A DNA stretch of 64,000 bases. Origin: Chromatiales bacterium. Lineage in GTDB: Bacteria > Pseudomonadota > Gammaproteobacteria > Chromatiales > Chromatiaceae. Numbering within the stretch: the stretch's first letter is position 1; each line of letters starts with the position of its first letter. This document shows positions 7,503-15,487 of the stretch, piece by piece. Position numbers and translations under genes: made by a program. Location of the stretch: contig JANQRK010000036.1 of the NCBI GenBank assembly GCA_028284585.1, positions 58,520 through 122,519 of the forward strand, in the 5' to 3' direction. Below the pieces are notes generated by a model. The model saw only the letters and a program-made list of their open reading frames with translations. It had not been told where the DNA came from and did not search any database.

Positions 7503-8663
7503 TTAATCCCAGTTCAAAACCCCGCCGGCTTGGTTGTCGGCTGGGCGCTGTTCGAAGACGGTCATCCCTACGTCTCGGCCTTGCGCCTCCGACACCCATG
7601 GGAAGGGGTTGGTTGCACCTGGAAATAGTTCTGACAGTCCGATCTGGGCGCAGCGCCGATTCGCGACGAATTGTAGATATTCCTCGCACATGGGTGCATT
7701 GAGGCCAAGGATGCCACGCGGCATGGTGTCATAGGCGTACTGGGTCTCTAGCACCACTGCATCCCGCAGCATTTGCGAAATTGTGCGCTTGAAATTCTCG
7801 GTCCAAAGGTGTGGGTTTTCGACCTTGATCTGATTGATGACATCCATACCGAAGTACATGTGCCTAGACAGGTCGTGCAAGATGTGCCGGAACTGCTCAG
7901 CGGTGCCCGCCATTTTGTTGCGGCGCCCCATGCTGAGTATCTGGGTAAATCCCACCTGGGAAAATATGCCTGCGAAGATCACGTAGAAGCTGACCAGTTC
8001 GCGCAGCAACACCTGATCGTTTGCATCGCTGCCGGTTTGGAAATTGGGATCCGACAGGTGTTGGGTGGCATCTTGTGCCCAGATCGATTTGCGGGCGATC
8101 GCAGGGACGTCGTGGTGCAAGTGGTGTAGCTCGTCACTATCGAGACCGAGCGATTCAATGACATATCGGCAGGCGTGGGTGTGTAGTGTTGATTCAAAGG
8201 CCTGCCTTAGCAGATATTGTCGACACTCTGGGTTGGTGATGTGGCGATAGATCGCCAGGACCAGATTGTTTGCCGCCAGTGCGTCGGCAGCCGACAAAAA
8301 GCCGAGGTTGCGCTTGATGATCGCACGCTCATCTGCGGTCAGTCCCTGCGGATCGCGCCACAATCGAACATCGGCATGCATGCTGATATCGTACGGCATC
8401 CAGTGATTGGAACAGCTGTCTAGATACTTCTTGAGCGCCCAGTCATAGATCAGCGATACCGCTTGCCCGTTCCCGTCGGGGGAGTTGATGATCTTGTTGG
8501 AGCCTGCTGGGCGGCGACCGACATCCTTTCGCCTCGCTCCGGTTGCCTCACTCGCTGTTGCATTGCCAGGGGGTGCCAGGGGATTCGAGATCTCCGGTGG
8601 GTCTAAGTTGGCGGCCGATGCAGCGCCAGCGCTCGACTGCAAGGGATCTTCCCACTTCATCAT
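7503..8663 (-). CDS. Ribonucleotide reductase beta-subunit paralogue with lost cofactor residues
   Basis: This 386-aa protein is clearly NrdB-like along its whole length (IKRNLGFLSAADALAANN, NPECRQYLLRQAF, GTAEQFRHIL, C-terminal QAGGVLNWD). I aligned it by motif with the adjacent NrdB and with E. coli NrdB. Of the six metal ligands, Asp (D127) and both His (H161, H268) remain. The three Glu positions are S158, A231 and L265. The radical Tyr position is Cys (C165), and the C-terminal radical-transfer Tyr is Asn (N377). It keeps the C-terminal docking tail for NrdA. It should therefore not form a normal di-metal-tyrosyl cofactor. It is third in the nrdA-nrdB operon, starting at ATG 8663 with GGGAG five bases upstream. 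The frame is intact, which argues for a retained role, perhaps structural or regulatory. Inference: analogous to the defective yeast beta subunit Rnr4. Confidence 0.88.
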   Translation of the reverse strand: MMKWEDPLQSSAGAASAANLDPPEISNPLAPPGNATASEATGARRKDVGRRPAGSNKIINSPDGNGQAVSLIYDWALKKYLDSCSNHWMPYDISMHADVRLWRDPQGLTADERAIIKRNLGFLSAADALAANNLVLAIYRHITNPECRQYLLRQAFESTLHTHACRYVIESLGLDSDELHHLHHDVPAIARKSIWAQDATQHLSDPNFQTGSDANDQVLLRELVSFYVIFAGIFSQVGFTQILSMGRRNKMAGTAEQFRHILHDLSRHMYFGMDVINQIKVENPHLWTENFKRTISQMLRDAVVLETQYAYDTMPRGILGLNAPMCEEYLQFVANRRCAQIGLSELFPGATNPFPWVSEAQGRDVGMTVFEQRPADNQAGGVLNWD

Positions 8664-8870
8664 TGATTCTCCCAAGTGCCTGCCCCATCGTCAGGTGTGG
8701 TTTGCCGTTTTTTTGCGCGTGTCACCGGTGACTTTTGACCAGCGCTAAAAGGCCGTTTTCATTGGTGCCGAAGTGACCCCGATCCCCCTGGGTGGTGGTC
8801 TATGACATTTGCGAATGTCGGGCGAGAGTTCTCAGGGCCCCTCCGGCATAGACGGTTACCGGCGCCGGGG

Positions 8871-10004
8871 CTACTCCCACTTCAATCCGCCGGCTTGGTA
8901 CTCGGTTACCCGGGTTTCGAAGAAATTCTTTTCCTTGCGCAGGTTCGCCTGTTCGTCCAACCAACTGAGGGTGGGCTCCGCGCCCGGATAGGGTTCTGCG
9001 AGGCCAAGGTTGCGTGCGCGGCGGTTGGCGATGAAGCGATATTGGTCTACATGATCTTCTTTGCTGTATCCGAGGATGGGGTCGCGCAGGATGTATCCGG
9101 CATAGGCTTCTTCCGCCGCTTCGCACTCGGCCCACATTTCATCCAGCGATCGAGGATCGGGACGGATGTCCTCTTCAAGCATGATCTGTTTGGCTACTCG
9201 GATGCCGAACGAGGCATGCAGTACCTCGTCACGCATAATGTATTGGAGCTGCTCCGCGGTACCTTTCATCAGGCCGCGTCGCTGTAGGGCAAAGATCGGA
9301 CTGAAGCCATTGTAGAACCAGCAGCCCTCAAATACGCCGGCGAAGAAGATGTATGCCAGTAGAAAGTTGTGCAACTCATCGCGATCTCTCAGATCGATGT
9401 CGGCGCGCAACACCGAGTTGAGGCGTCGGTTGGCGATCTGGATCTTGCCATTGATCTCAGGCACCACACGGTAGCGATTGTAGATCTCACCCTGGTTCAG
9501 GCCGATGGTCTCGATGCAGTGCTGGTAAGTCCAGGTGTGCAGCGACTCCTCATAGACCTGTCGCGCTTGATAGATTTGCAACTCTGGCGCCGACATCTTC
9601 TCCATGACCGCCAACCCGATATTGCGCATCGCCAAGATGTCCGAGGTAGTCAGATAGGACAGTACATTCTCGTAGACATGCCGCTCCTCAAGCGTGAGCT
9701 TGTGGTGATAGTCGTGTACGTCTTGCGCCATGCTGATATCGAGTGGTGTCCAGTGATTACGGTTGGCATTTAGAAAGTATTCCCAGGCCCAGGGGTATTT
9801 GAAGGGTGCGAGCTGGTTGATGTCGGTCATGCCATTGATGACACGCTTGTCGTCCGGGTTGACCGGGCGCAGGTCGGCTTGCTGCGGCTGTTGGATACTA
9901 GCGGTCGGTACAGCATCGTCGGCGACCGACTCGACACCGGCGGCAGAGGGTGGGGCCGTCACTGTTTGCGTTACGGGGGTCAAGGGGTCGTCCCAGTTCA
10001 TCAT
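8871..10004 (-). CDS. nrdB: Class Ia-type ribonucleotide reductase beta subunit (NrdB)
   Basis: This subunit carries the di-metal-tyrosyl cofactor that starts ribonucleotide reduction in NrdA. All canonical positions are present in the 377-aa protein: ligands D122, E153, H156, E226, E260 and H263, radical Y160, and C-terminal transfer Tyr Y369 in a TEYQAGGLKWE tail. The start is the first of two adjacent ATGs, with GGAGC eight bases upstream; the frame stays open further up inside nrdA but lacks a start signal there. An N-terminal extension of about 60 residues begins MNWDDPL and is rich in Pro, Thr and Gln. A similar MKWEDPL start occurs in the third gene. It follows nrdA by 37 bases. Confidence 0.95.
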   Translation of the reverse strand: MMNWDDPLTPVTQTVTAPPSAAGVESVADDAVPTASIQQPQQADLRPVNPDDKRVINGMTDINQLAPFKYPWAWEYFLNANRNHWTPLDISMAQDVHDYHHKLTLEERHVYENVLSYLTTSDILAMRNIGLAVMEKMSAPELQIYQARQVYEESLHTWTYQHCIETIGLNQGEIYNRYRVVPEINGKIQIANRRLNSVLRADIDLRDRDELHNFLLAYIFFAGVFEGCWFYNGFSPIFALQRRGLMKGTAEQLQYIMRDEVLHASFGIRVAKQIMLEEDIRPDPRSLDEMWAECEAAEEAYAGYILRDPILGYSKEDHVDQYRFIANRRARNLGLAEPYPGAEPTLSWLDEQANLRKEKNFFETRVTEYQAGGLKWE

Positions 10005-10041
10005 CGCAATTGCTCCTGGTCTGGTTTGATGGTGGCCGCTG

Positions 10042-12945
10042 TTACTGACAGGCCTCACAATCTGGATCGAGGATGCTGCATACCTCGGGAGCCGCTTCTT
10101 CGGTGCTTGCCGCGCTATAGTTGCCGCCCACCGCGCGCAGTCTTTCTGCCTGACTGTGCTCGTCCATGGTCGCTTTCTCGACATGGGTGGCGCCCATCGA
10201 GCGCAGGTAGTAGGTGGTCTTCAGGCCGCGCACCCAGGCCAGTTTGTAGAGGTTGTCGAGCTTCTTGCCGGAAGGTTCAGACATATAGAGGTTCAGGCTC
10301 TGCGCCTGATCGATCCACTTCTGACGCCGACTGGCGGCCTCGACCAGCCAACGCGGGTCAATTTCGAACGCAGATGCGTACAGTGCCTTTAGCTCATCCG
10401 GGATACGGCTGATCGGTTGCACCGAACCGTCGCAGTACTTCAAGTCATTCACCATTACCGGATCCCATAGATCCAATGCCTTGAGATCACGCACAAGGTA
10501 GGGATTGATCACGGTGAATTCGCCAGAGAGGTTCGATTTTACGAACAAGTTTTGATAGGTCGGTTCTATCGACTGACTAACGCCACAGATATTCGAGATG
10601 GTTGCGGTTGGCGCGATCGCCATGGTGTTGGAGTTGCGCATGCCGACCTTCCGCACGCGCTCACGCAGATTCTCCCAATCCAGTGTGTGACTGTCGTTGA
10701 CCTGCAGGTAGTTGCCACGCACCTCACCGAGCTTGGCCAGTGAGTCGATCGGCAGGATCCCCTGGCTCCACAACGAGCCCTCGAAACTCTGGTAGCGGCC
10801 GCGTTCCTCGGCCAGATCCGCCGAGGTGCGGATCGCGAAGTAGGAAACCGCTTCCATTGAGTGGTCGGCGAAGTCGACCGCTTCCTGGCTGGCATAGGGC
10901 AGACGCAGCTTATACAGAGCGTCCTGAAATCCCATGATGCCGAGCCCTACCGGGCGGTGGCGCAGATTCGAATTACGCGCCTGGGGCACACTGTAGTAAT
11001 TGTAATCGATCACATTATCGAGCATGCGCAAGGCGGTGCCGACGGTTTTCTCGAGCTTTTCGACATCCAGCCCTTCGTCGTTCACATGCGTGGCCAGATT
11101 GACCGATCCCAGGTTGCACACGGCAATCTCATTGTCGTTGGTGTGCAGCGTAATCTCGGTGCAAAGATTGGAGCTGTGCACGACGCCCACGTGCTGGTTG
11201 GTGTAGCGAATGTTGCAGGGATCCTTGAACGTGACCCATGGGTGGCCGGTTTCAAACAGCATGCTGAGCAGCTTGCGCCACAGATCGTTGGCCTTGATCG
11301 TCTTGGCGACACCTAGTTCGCCTTGCGCCGCCTTCTCCTCATATCGGGTGTAGGCTTCCTCGAAGGCCACGCCGGACAGATCATGCAGATCGCTGACCTC
11401 GTCCGGCGAGAACAATGTCCAATCGCCGTCTTCGGCGACCCGCTTCATGAATAGGTCTGGGACCCAGTTCGCGGTGTTCATGTCGTGCGTGCGACGCCGG
11501 TCGTCCCCGGTGTTTTTGCGCAGGTCGAGGAACTCCTCGACGTCGATGTGCCAGGTTTCCAGATAGGCACAGACAGCGCCCTTGCGCTTGCCACCCTGAT
11601 TGACGGCCACTGCGGTGTCGTTGGCCACCTTGAGGAAGGGGACGACCCCCTGCGAGGTGCCATTGGTGCCCTTGATATGCGCACCCATGCCGCGCACTCG
11701 GGTCCAGTCGTTGCCTAGGCCGCCAGCGAATTTCGACAACAAGGCATTGTCTTTGATTGCACCATAGATGCCGTCCAGGTCATCTGGCACCGTAGTGAGA
11801 TAGCAGCTCGATAGCTGAGGTCGCAGGGTGCCTGAGTTGAATAGGGTTGGGGTCGAACTCATGAAATCGAAGCTCGACAGTAGGCGGTAAAATTCGATCG
11901 CCCGGCCCTCGCGATCTATCTCGTTGATTGCTAGCCCCATAGCAACACGCATAAAAAATGCTTGTGGGAGCTCGAAGCGCGTGCCGTGGCTGTGGATGAA
12001 ATAGCGGTCGTACAGGGTCTGCAAACCGAGATAGGTAAAGTTTAGGTCGCGTTCAGGCTGCAACGCCGCGCCGAGACGCCCCAGGTCGTACTGGGTCAGG
12101 TGTGGATCGAGAAGTTCCAGATCGGCGCCATGCTTGATGTAGGCAGCGAAGTACTCGCCATAACGCTCACCCATCTCCTGCTGGGTGGCCACGTCGTGGT
12201 CCAACCCAAGAAAGTCGAGCGCTTCACGACGCAGCATGTCCATCAGCAGGCGTGCTGCGACATAGGAGTAGTTTGGCTCTTGCTCGATTAGTGTACGGGC
12301 GCTCATCACCAGCGCCTGGGACACATCACTTTCCTGGACGCCATCGAACAAGTTCCGACAAGTGTCGTCGAGGATTGACTCGGCGGTCACTGCTTCCAGT
12401 CCGCTACAGGCCTCGGTGACCAAACTGCGCAGCCGTCCAGCATCGAGCGGACGGGTGGTGCCGTCCGCCAATGTGACCTTGACCGGCGACTGCGTCTGCT
12501 CGGCGGTGTTCTCGGCGTCTTCCTCGGTGCGCTTGCGGGCCTGCTCTTCTCGGTACAAGACATAGGCGCGAGCGACCTTGTGCTCGCCCGAGCGCATCAA
12601 GACGAGTTCGACCTGGTCCTGGATATCCTCTATGTGGATCGTGCCACTGGCCGAGTTGCGCCGCAGCAGGGCCTCGCTAAGCTGCGCCGTGAGCCCCTGG
12701 ACCAGGTCGTGCACGCGGTGCGAAGCGGCGGCGCTACCGCCCTCGACCGCAAGAAAGGCCTTGGTCATCGCAATGGCTATTTTGCTGGCGTCGAAATTGG
12801 TGACTTTTCCATTGCGCCGTATGACCTTCAGTCCGCCGGGTGCGCTGCTTCCGACCTCGACGGTGGCGTGGCTGTGTTGGGTCTCGCTCAGGGGAGCAGC
12901 AATGCCCGCACCGCCGCCATTGGGCTGGGTACCTTCGGTTGCCAT
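10042..12945 (-). CDS. nrdA: Ribonucleoside-diphosphate reductase alpha subunit (NrdA)
   Basis: This 967-aa catalytic subunit reduces ribonucleoside diphosphates to deoxy forms in the cytoplasm. It has an N-terminal ATP-cone (KVIRRNGKVTNFDASKIAIAM) and a second, cone-like domain (VTLADGTTRPLDAGRLRSLV). The barrel active site carries the redox Cys in QLSSCYLTTV, the Asn-Cys-Glu triad in SSNLCTEI, and the partner Cys in AVCNLGSVNLA. The radical-path Tyr pair is in LKTTYYLRSMGATHVEK, and the C-terminal shuttle cysteines in DPDCEACQ. The double cone makes it longer than E. coli NrdA (about 760 aa). The start has AAGGAG seven bases upstream. It leads an operon with two beta-like genes and has NrdR boxes upstream. 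Confidence 0.97.
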   Translation of the reverse strand: MATEGTQPNGGGAGIAAPLSETQHSHATVEVGSSAPGGLKVIRRNGKVTNFDASKIAIAMTKAFLAVEGGSAAASHRVHDLVQGLTAQLSEALLRRNSASGTIHIEDIQDQVELVLMRSGEHKVARAYVLYREEQARKRTEEDAENTAEQTQSPVKVTLADGTTRPLDAGRLRSLVTEACSGLEAVTAESILDDTCRNLFDGVQESDVSQALVMSARTLIEQEPNYSYVAARLLMDMLRREALDFLGLDHDVATQQEMGERYGEYFAAYIKHGADLELLDPHLTQYDLGRLGAALQPERDLNFTYLGLQTLYDRYFIHSHGTRFELPQAFFMRVAMGLAINEIDREGRAIEFYRLLSSFDFMSSTPTLFNSGTLRPQLSSCYLTTVPDDLDGIYGAIKDNALLSKFAGGLGNDWTRVRGMGAHIKGTNGTSQGVVPFLKVANDTAVAVNQGGKRKGAVCAYLETWHIDVEEFLDLRKNTGDDRRRTHDMNTANWVPDLFMKRVAEDGDWTLFSPDEVSDLHDLSGVAFEEAYTRYEEKAAQGELGVAKTIKANDLWRKLLSMLFETGHPWVTFKDPCNIRYTNQHVGVVHSSNLCTEITLHTNDNEIAVCNLGSVNLATHVNDEGLDVEKLEKTVGTALRMLDNVIDYNYYSVPQARNSNLRHRPVGLGIMGFQDALYKLRLPYASQEAVDFADHSMEAVSYFAIRTSADLAEERGRYQSFEGSLWSQGILPIDSLAKLGEVRGNYLQVNDSHTLDWENLRERVRKVGMRNSNTMAIAPTATISNICGVSQSIEPTYQNLFVKSNLSGEFTVINPYLVRDLKALDLWDPVMVNDLKYCDGSVQPISRIPDELKALYASAFEIDPRWLVEAASRRQKWIDQAQSLNLYMSEPSGKKLDNLYKLAWVRGLKTTYYLRSMGATHVEKATMDEHSQAERLRAVGGNYSAASTEEAAPEVCSILDPDCEACQ

Positions 12946-13046
12946 CTGAATTTCTCCTTATGGGTGCTGTGATCCTGGGCGGCCAGATCGCAAGGCGCGG
13001 CCGCCGGGCAGCGGCGCTGCCAGCGAGCGAGTGTTGCTCGTCCCAA

Positions 13047-13062
13047 ACACAATATATACGCT
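13047..13062 (-). promoter_or_regulatory. NrdR box 1 (overlaps -10)
   Basis: The 16-bp site ACACAATATATACGCT closely matches the NrdR consensus (ACACWATATATWGTGT) in its left and central part; the right arm is weaker. It overlaps the -10 box of the nrdA promoter. NrdR is the near-universal bacterial repressor of ribonucleotide reductase genes and binds paired boxes. Confidence 0.75.
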
Positions 13063-13078
13063 GAATGAGGCATGTCAA
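13051..13078 (-). promoter_or_regulatory. Sigma-70 promoter of the nrd operon
   Basis: On the minus strand, TTGACA (13073-13078) and TATATT (13051-13056) are separated by 16 bases. This is a near-consensus housekeeping promoter. Transcription should start around 13044, leaving a leader of about 100 bases before nrdA. It lies between and within the two NrdR boxes. Confidence 0.75.
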
Positions 13079-13094
13079 TCACAATATCTTGTGC
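13079..13094 (-). promoter_or_regulatory. NrdR box 2 (abuts -35)
   Basis: TCACAATATCTTGTGC is a good palindromic NrdR box. It begins exactly 32 bases from box 1, about three helical turns, which is the usual same-face spacing of NrdR box pairs. It lies directly upstream of the -35 element. Confidence 0.8.
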
Positions 13095-13289
13095 AAAAGA
13101 CCGGCTGAAAACCCTGCGCAATCTGTGAGTCTTTTGTGGGTTTTTTCGGCGAAACCTAGGGTTGCTGTGCCAAATCAGCGACTTAGCTAAGCGGCTTGCT
13201 CAACGCAGCCGTCTAGCTGCTGGGGCTGGCTTAAAGACAGAAGAAATTACCGCGAGCTGACTGCTCGAGGGAGGCTGTGACGCCGCTGT

Positions 13290-13763
13290 TCAGCGCTGAT
13301 GGCGGCTGATGATCCGACGCAAATGGGTTGCCGTAACTGGGCCCATATGGCGTTCCACAACCTCGCCGCTGGGGTTCACGATTGCCGTGGTCGGCAGGCC
13401 CTCAAGGGGCTCGAAGGGGACCAGCGGTGTTTCGCCGATTTTGAGGTTGGGAAAGTTGACTTTGAACCGCTGCAGAAAACTGCGTGACTCGTCCGCGGTG
13501 GTGTTCTCAAAGTTTATTCCTATCACTTGGACTTCCGGGTGGTTGCGCTGGTAGGCGACGAGTTCCGGCAACTCCCGTACGCAGGGGCTGCACCAAGATG
13601 CCCAAAAATTCACCACAACCCAGCGACCGCGGTAATCAGACAGCGCCACTGCCCGACCATCGAGATCACTCAGGGTGAAATCGACCGGTTCGGCGCGGAC
13701 CGATGCACACAGGCTTGCAGTGAGCGTAAGAAAGTAAAAAAAACTGGTGTGGAGTCTGTTCAT
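13290..13763 (-). CDS. Periplasmic TlpA-like thiol-disulfide oxidoreductase
   Basis: The 157-aa protein has an N-terminal signal sequence (to about residue 24, ending VRA) and then a thioredoxin-fold domain of the AhpC-TSA/TlpA type. The redox motif WCSPC is at residues 57-61 (VVVNFWASWCSPCVRELPEL), and the cis-Pro segment reads EGLPTTAIVNPSG. Proteins of this kind reduce disulfides in the periplasm, for example in cytochrome c maturation. There is no ccm cluster nearby, so its substrate is unknown. It reads in the same direction as nrdA, starting about 670 bases upstream of the nrd promoter. Confidence 0.85.
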   Translation of the reverse strand: MNRLHTSFFYFLTLTASLCASVRAEPVDFTLSDLDGRAVALSDYRGRWVVVNFWASWCSPCVRELPELVAYQRNHPEVQVIGINFENTTADESRSFLQRFKVNFPNLKIGETPLVPFEPLEGLPTTAIVNPSGEVVERHMGPVTATHLRRIISRHQR

Positions 13764-14235
13764 TCTTGGCTTAGTCTCGCGGGGGCAGAAAAAGTTTTTC
13801 GATTATTGGTATGTGCCCCACGCAACTGTCGCAAGGGACGACGCTGAATCCTTTGGCATTGTTCATCGGAATTGTCTTGAGATGGGCTACTCGAGGCTGG
13901 TGCGGAACGGCCCAGTGCGTTGTTTAGTTATGGTGCGTTTCGCTCCGTCTGAAGTGCGTCCGGTGGCATGGCGCCTGCCAAGGGCTTGTTTTACAAGTCG
14001 ACATGATGGTTGGCATGGGCTGTGCCGAAACTTATGAGCGAAATCGCTGGGTGGTGGTTTCTCCTATACCTCTGTCAATATTGCCAGATTGGCCAATGCC
14101 GCGCCCCAACTTCACGGGTAGCGGCATTTTTTCTAGGCCGCTTGCGGGCTGCTGCATTCAGCCTGGGTTCAGTCGTAGTTCCTTAGAGTCTTCCGTACAG
14201 ATGGTAAGTCACCACAGTCTGAGGAGGAATCAGGC
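13764..14235. other. Long intergenic region without a recognised gene
   Basis: This stretch separates the divergent TlpA-like gene and the basic exported protein gene. Small frames occur, but none has a ribosome site or protein-like composition. It ends with GAGGAGG eight bases before the plus-strand gene. No RNA gene or riboswitch fold is evident to me. Confidence 0.4.
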
Positions 14236-14703
14236 ATGAAAGCAAGCAAGATGATTTGGATACTGCCGTTGATGGGCATTCTCGCGGCGCCAGTCGCGGC
14301 ACATGACCGGTACAGCGAGCATCGGCATTACGATCGCATCGAGAAACGCCTGGATCGTCAGCACCACCGCATAAAGCGCGGTGTACGCAGTGGCGAGCTG
14401 ACATGGAGGGAGGCCAAGCGCTTGCATAAGCAGCAACGCCGAATTGCGCGCCTGAAGCGCCGGTTCTTGGATGATGGCTACCTCGATCACCACGAGCACA
14501 ATCGCTTGCTACGCAAGTTAGACCGCGCCAGTGATCGGATCTATCGTCTCAAGCACAATGATCGCTACCGAGAGCGGGGGGCCGTCGTCGGGCATGGCGA
14601 TCACCACCGGGGTGGTCAGGGTCGGTACGGAGGCTACGGGACGTCTCACTGGCCAAACGACCCGGGTTGGGGCTTCGTACTGCGCCTGTCCGACCATTTT
14701 TGA
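14236..14703 (+). CDS. Exported, very basic His/Arg-rich protein, unknown
   Basis: The 155-aa protein has a clear signal peptide (MKASKMIWILPLMGILAAPVAA) and a strong ribosome site (GAGGAGG eight bases upstream). The mature part begins HDRYSEHRHYDRIEKRLDRQHHRIKRG. It has two related helical units, each an Arg/Leu heptad segment followed by a GELT or DGYLDHHE loop. This resembles small exported proteobacterial proteins with an EF-hand-like or SHOCT-like helix-loop pattern. The C-terminal third is Gly/His-rich (GHGDHHRGGQGRYGGYG) and could bind metal. Function unknown. Confidence 0.7.
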   Translation: MKASKMIWILPLMGILAAPVAAHDRYSEHRHYDRIEKRLDRQHHRIKRGVRSGELTWREAKRLHKQQRRIARLKRRFLDDGYLDHHEHNRLLRKLDRASDRIYRLKHNDRYRERGAVVGHGDHHRGGQGRYGGYGTSHWPNDPGWGFVLRLSDHF

Positions 14704-14925
14704 GGTCAATCTGCGCCCAGGCCGCGAGGGTATCCGCTGTATGACAGTCGCTGCTGCCGTGGATGCCGCTGCCCCGACCGACCGTCGTGCGCCGCGGCGG
14801 CCGGGGTTCGCGAAGCCTGGCGCAGGGCATGGGTATCTAACGGCGTGCGGTAATCTGCAATTGGAAACGACTTTTACAGCAGCGACACTCTTGTAAAGTA
14901 AGGGGCTTCATCACGAGGTGAGCGT

Positions 14926-15471
14926 GTGTCGAATTCGCACCCTGTCCCTTTACTGAGTTTCGTTGCTGCCTCAGGTACTGGCAAGACGACCTTGCTGACA
15001 CGCTTGATCCCGATACTGCGCGATCGGGGCCTGCGTTGCGCGGCCATCAAGCATTCGCATCACGATGTCGATGTCGACATACCCGGAAAGGATTCGCACC
15101 GGTTGCGTCTAGCGGGTGCACAGCAGGTCTTGCTCGCCTCACCCTATCGCACATTCTGGATCGAAGAGGGCGATGGCACGACCGAACCCGACTTCGACCA
15201 GCTGGTTGCCCGTTTAGACCACTCGGTTCTCGACATCGTGTTGGTCGAAGGCTTCCGTCAGGCGCACTTGCCTAAGATTGAGGTCCATCGCGCGCAGCGT
15301 GGGACTGCGCTGCTGTGCAGCGGGGACGACGAAATCATTGCGCTGGCGGCCGACATCGACCCGCGCGGGCGACCGTCTGGCGTCCCTTTGTTGCCGCTCA
15401 ATGCGCCGGACGCTATCGCCTCTTTCGTCGTCAAGTGGTTGGCTAGCTCAGTATCGCAAGACCAAACTTGA
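14926..15471 (+). CDS. mobB: Molybdopterin-guanine dinucleotide biosynthesis adapter MobB
   Basis: MobB is a GTP-binding P-loop protein that assists MobA in attaching GMP to molybdopterin. The 181-aa protein begins at GTG, with GAGGTG just upstream. It has Walker A FVAASGTGKTTLL, the conserved KHSHHDVDVDIPGKDSHR segment, and VLVEGFRQAHLPKIEV as the Walker B region. Length and motifs match MobB. No mobA or molybdoenzyme gene is in the window. It precedes the convergent polyphosphate kinase gene by 16 bases. Confidence 0.9.
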   Translation: MSNSHPVPLLSFVAASGTGKTTLLTRLIPILRDRGLRCAAIKHSHHDVDVDIPGKDSHRLRLAGAQQVLLASPYRTFWIEEGDGTTEPDFDQLVARLDHSVLDIVLVEGFRQAHLPKIEVHRAQRGTALLCSGDDEIIALAADIDPRGRPSGVPLLPLNAPDAIASFVVKWLASSVSQDQT

Positions 15472-15487
15472 GACGTCGCTGTGCATA

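Noticed and set aside
13130..13160. T-rich stretch as a terminator between the TlpA-like gene and nrdA
   Set aside because: No stable stem precedes the T-run on the plus strand, and no transcript ends there in that direction.
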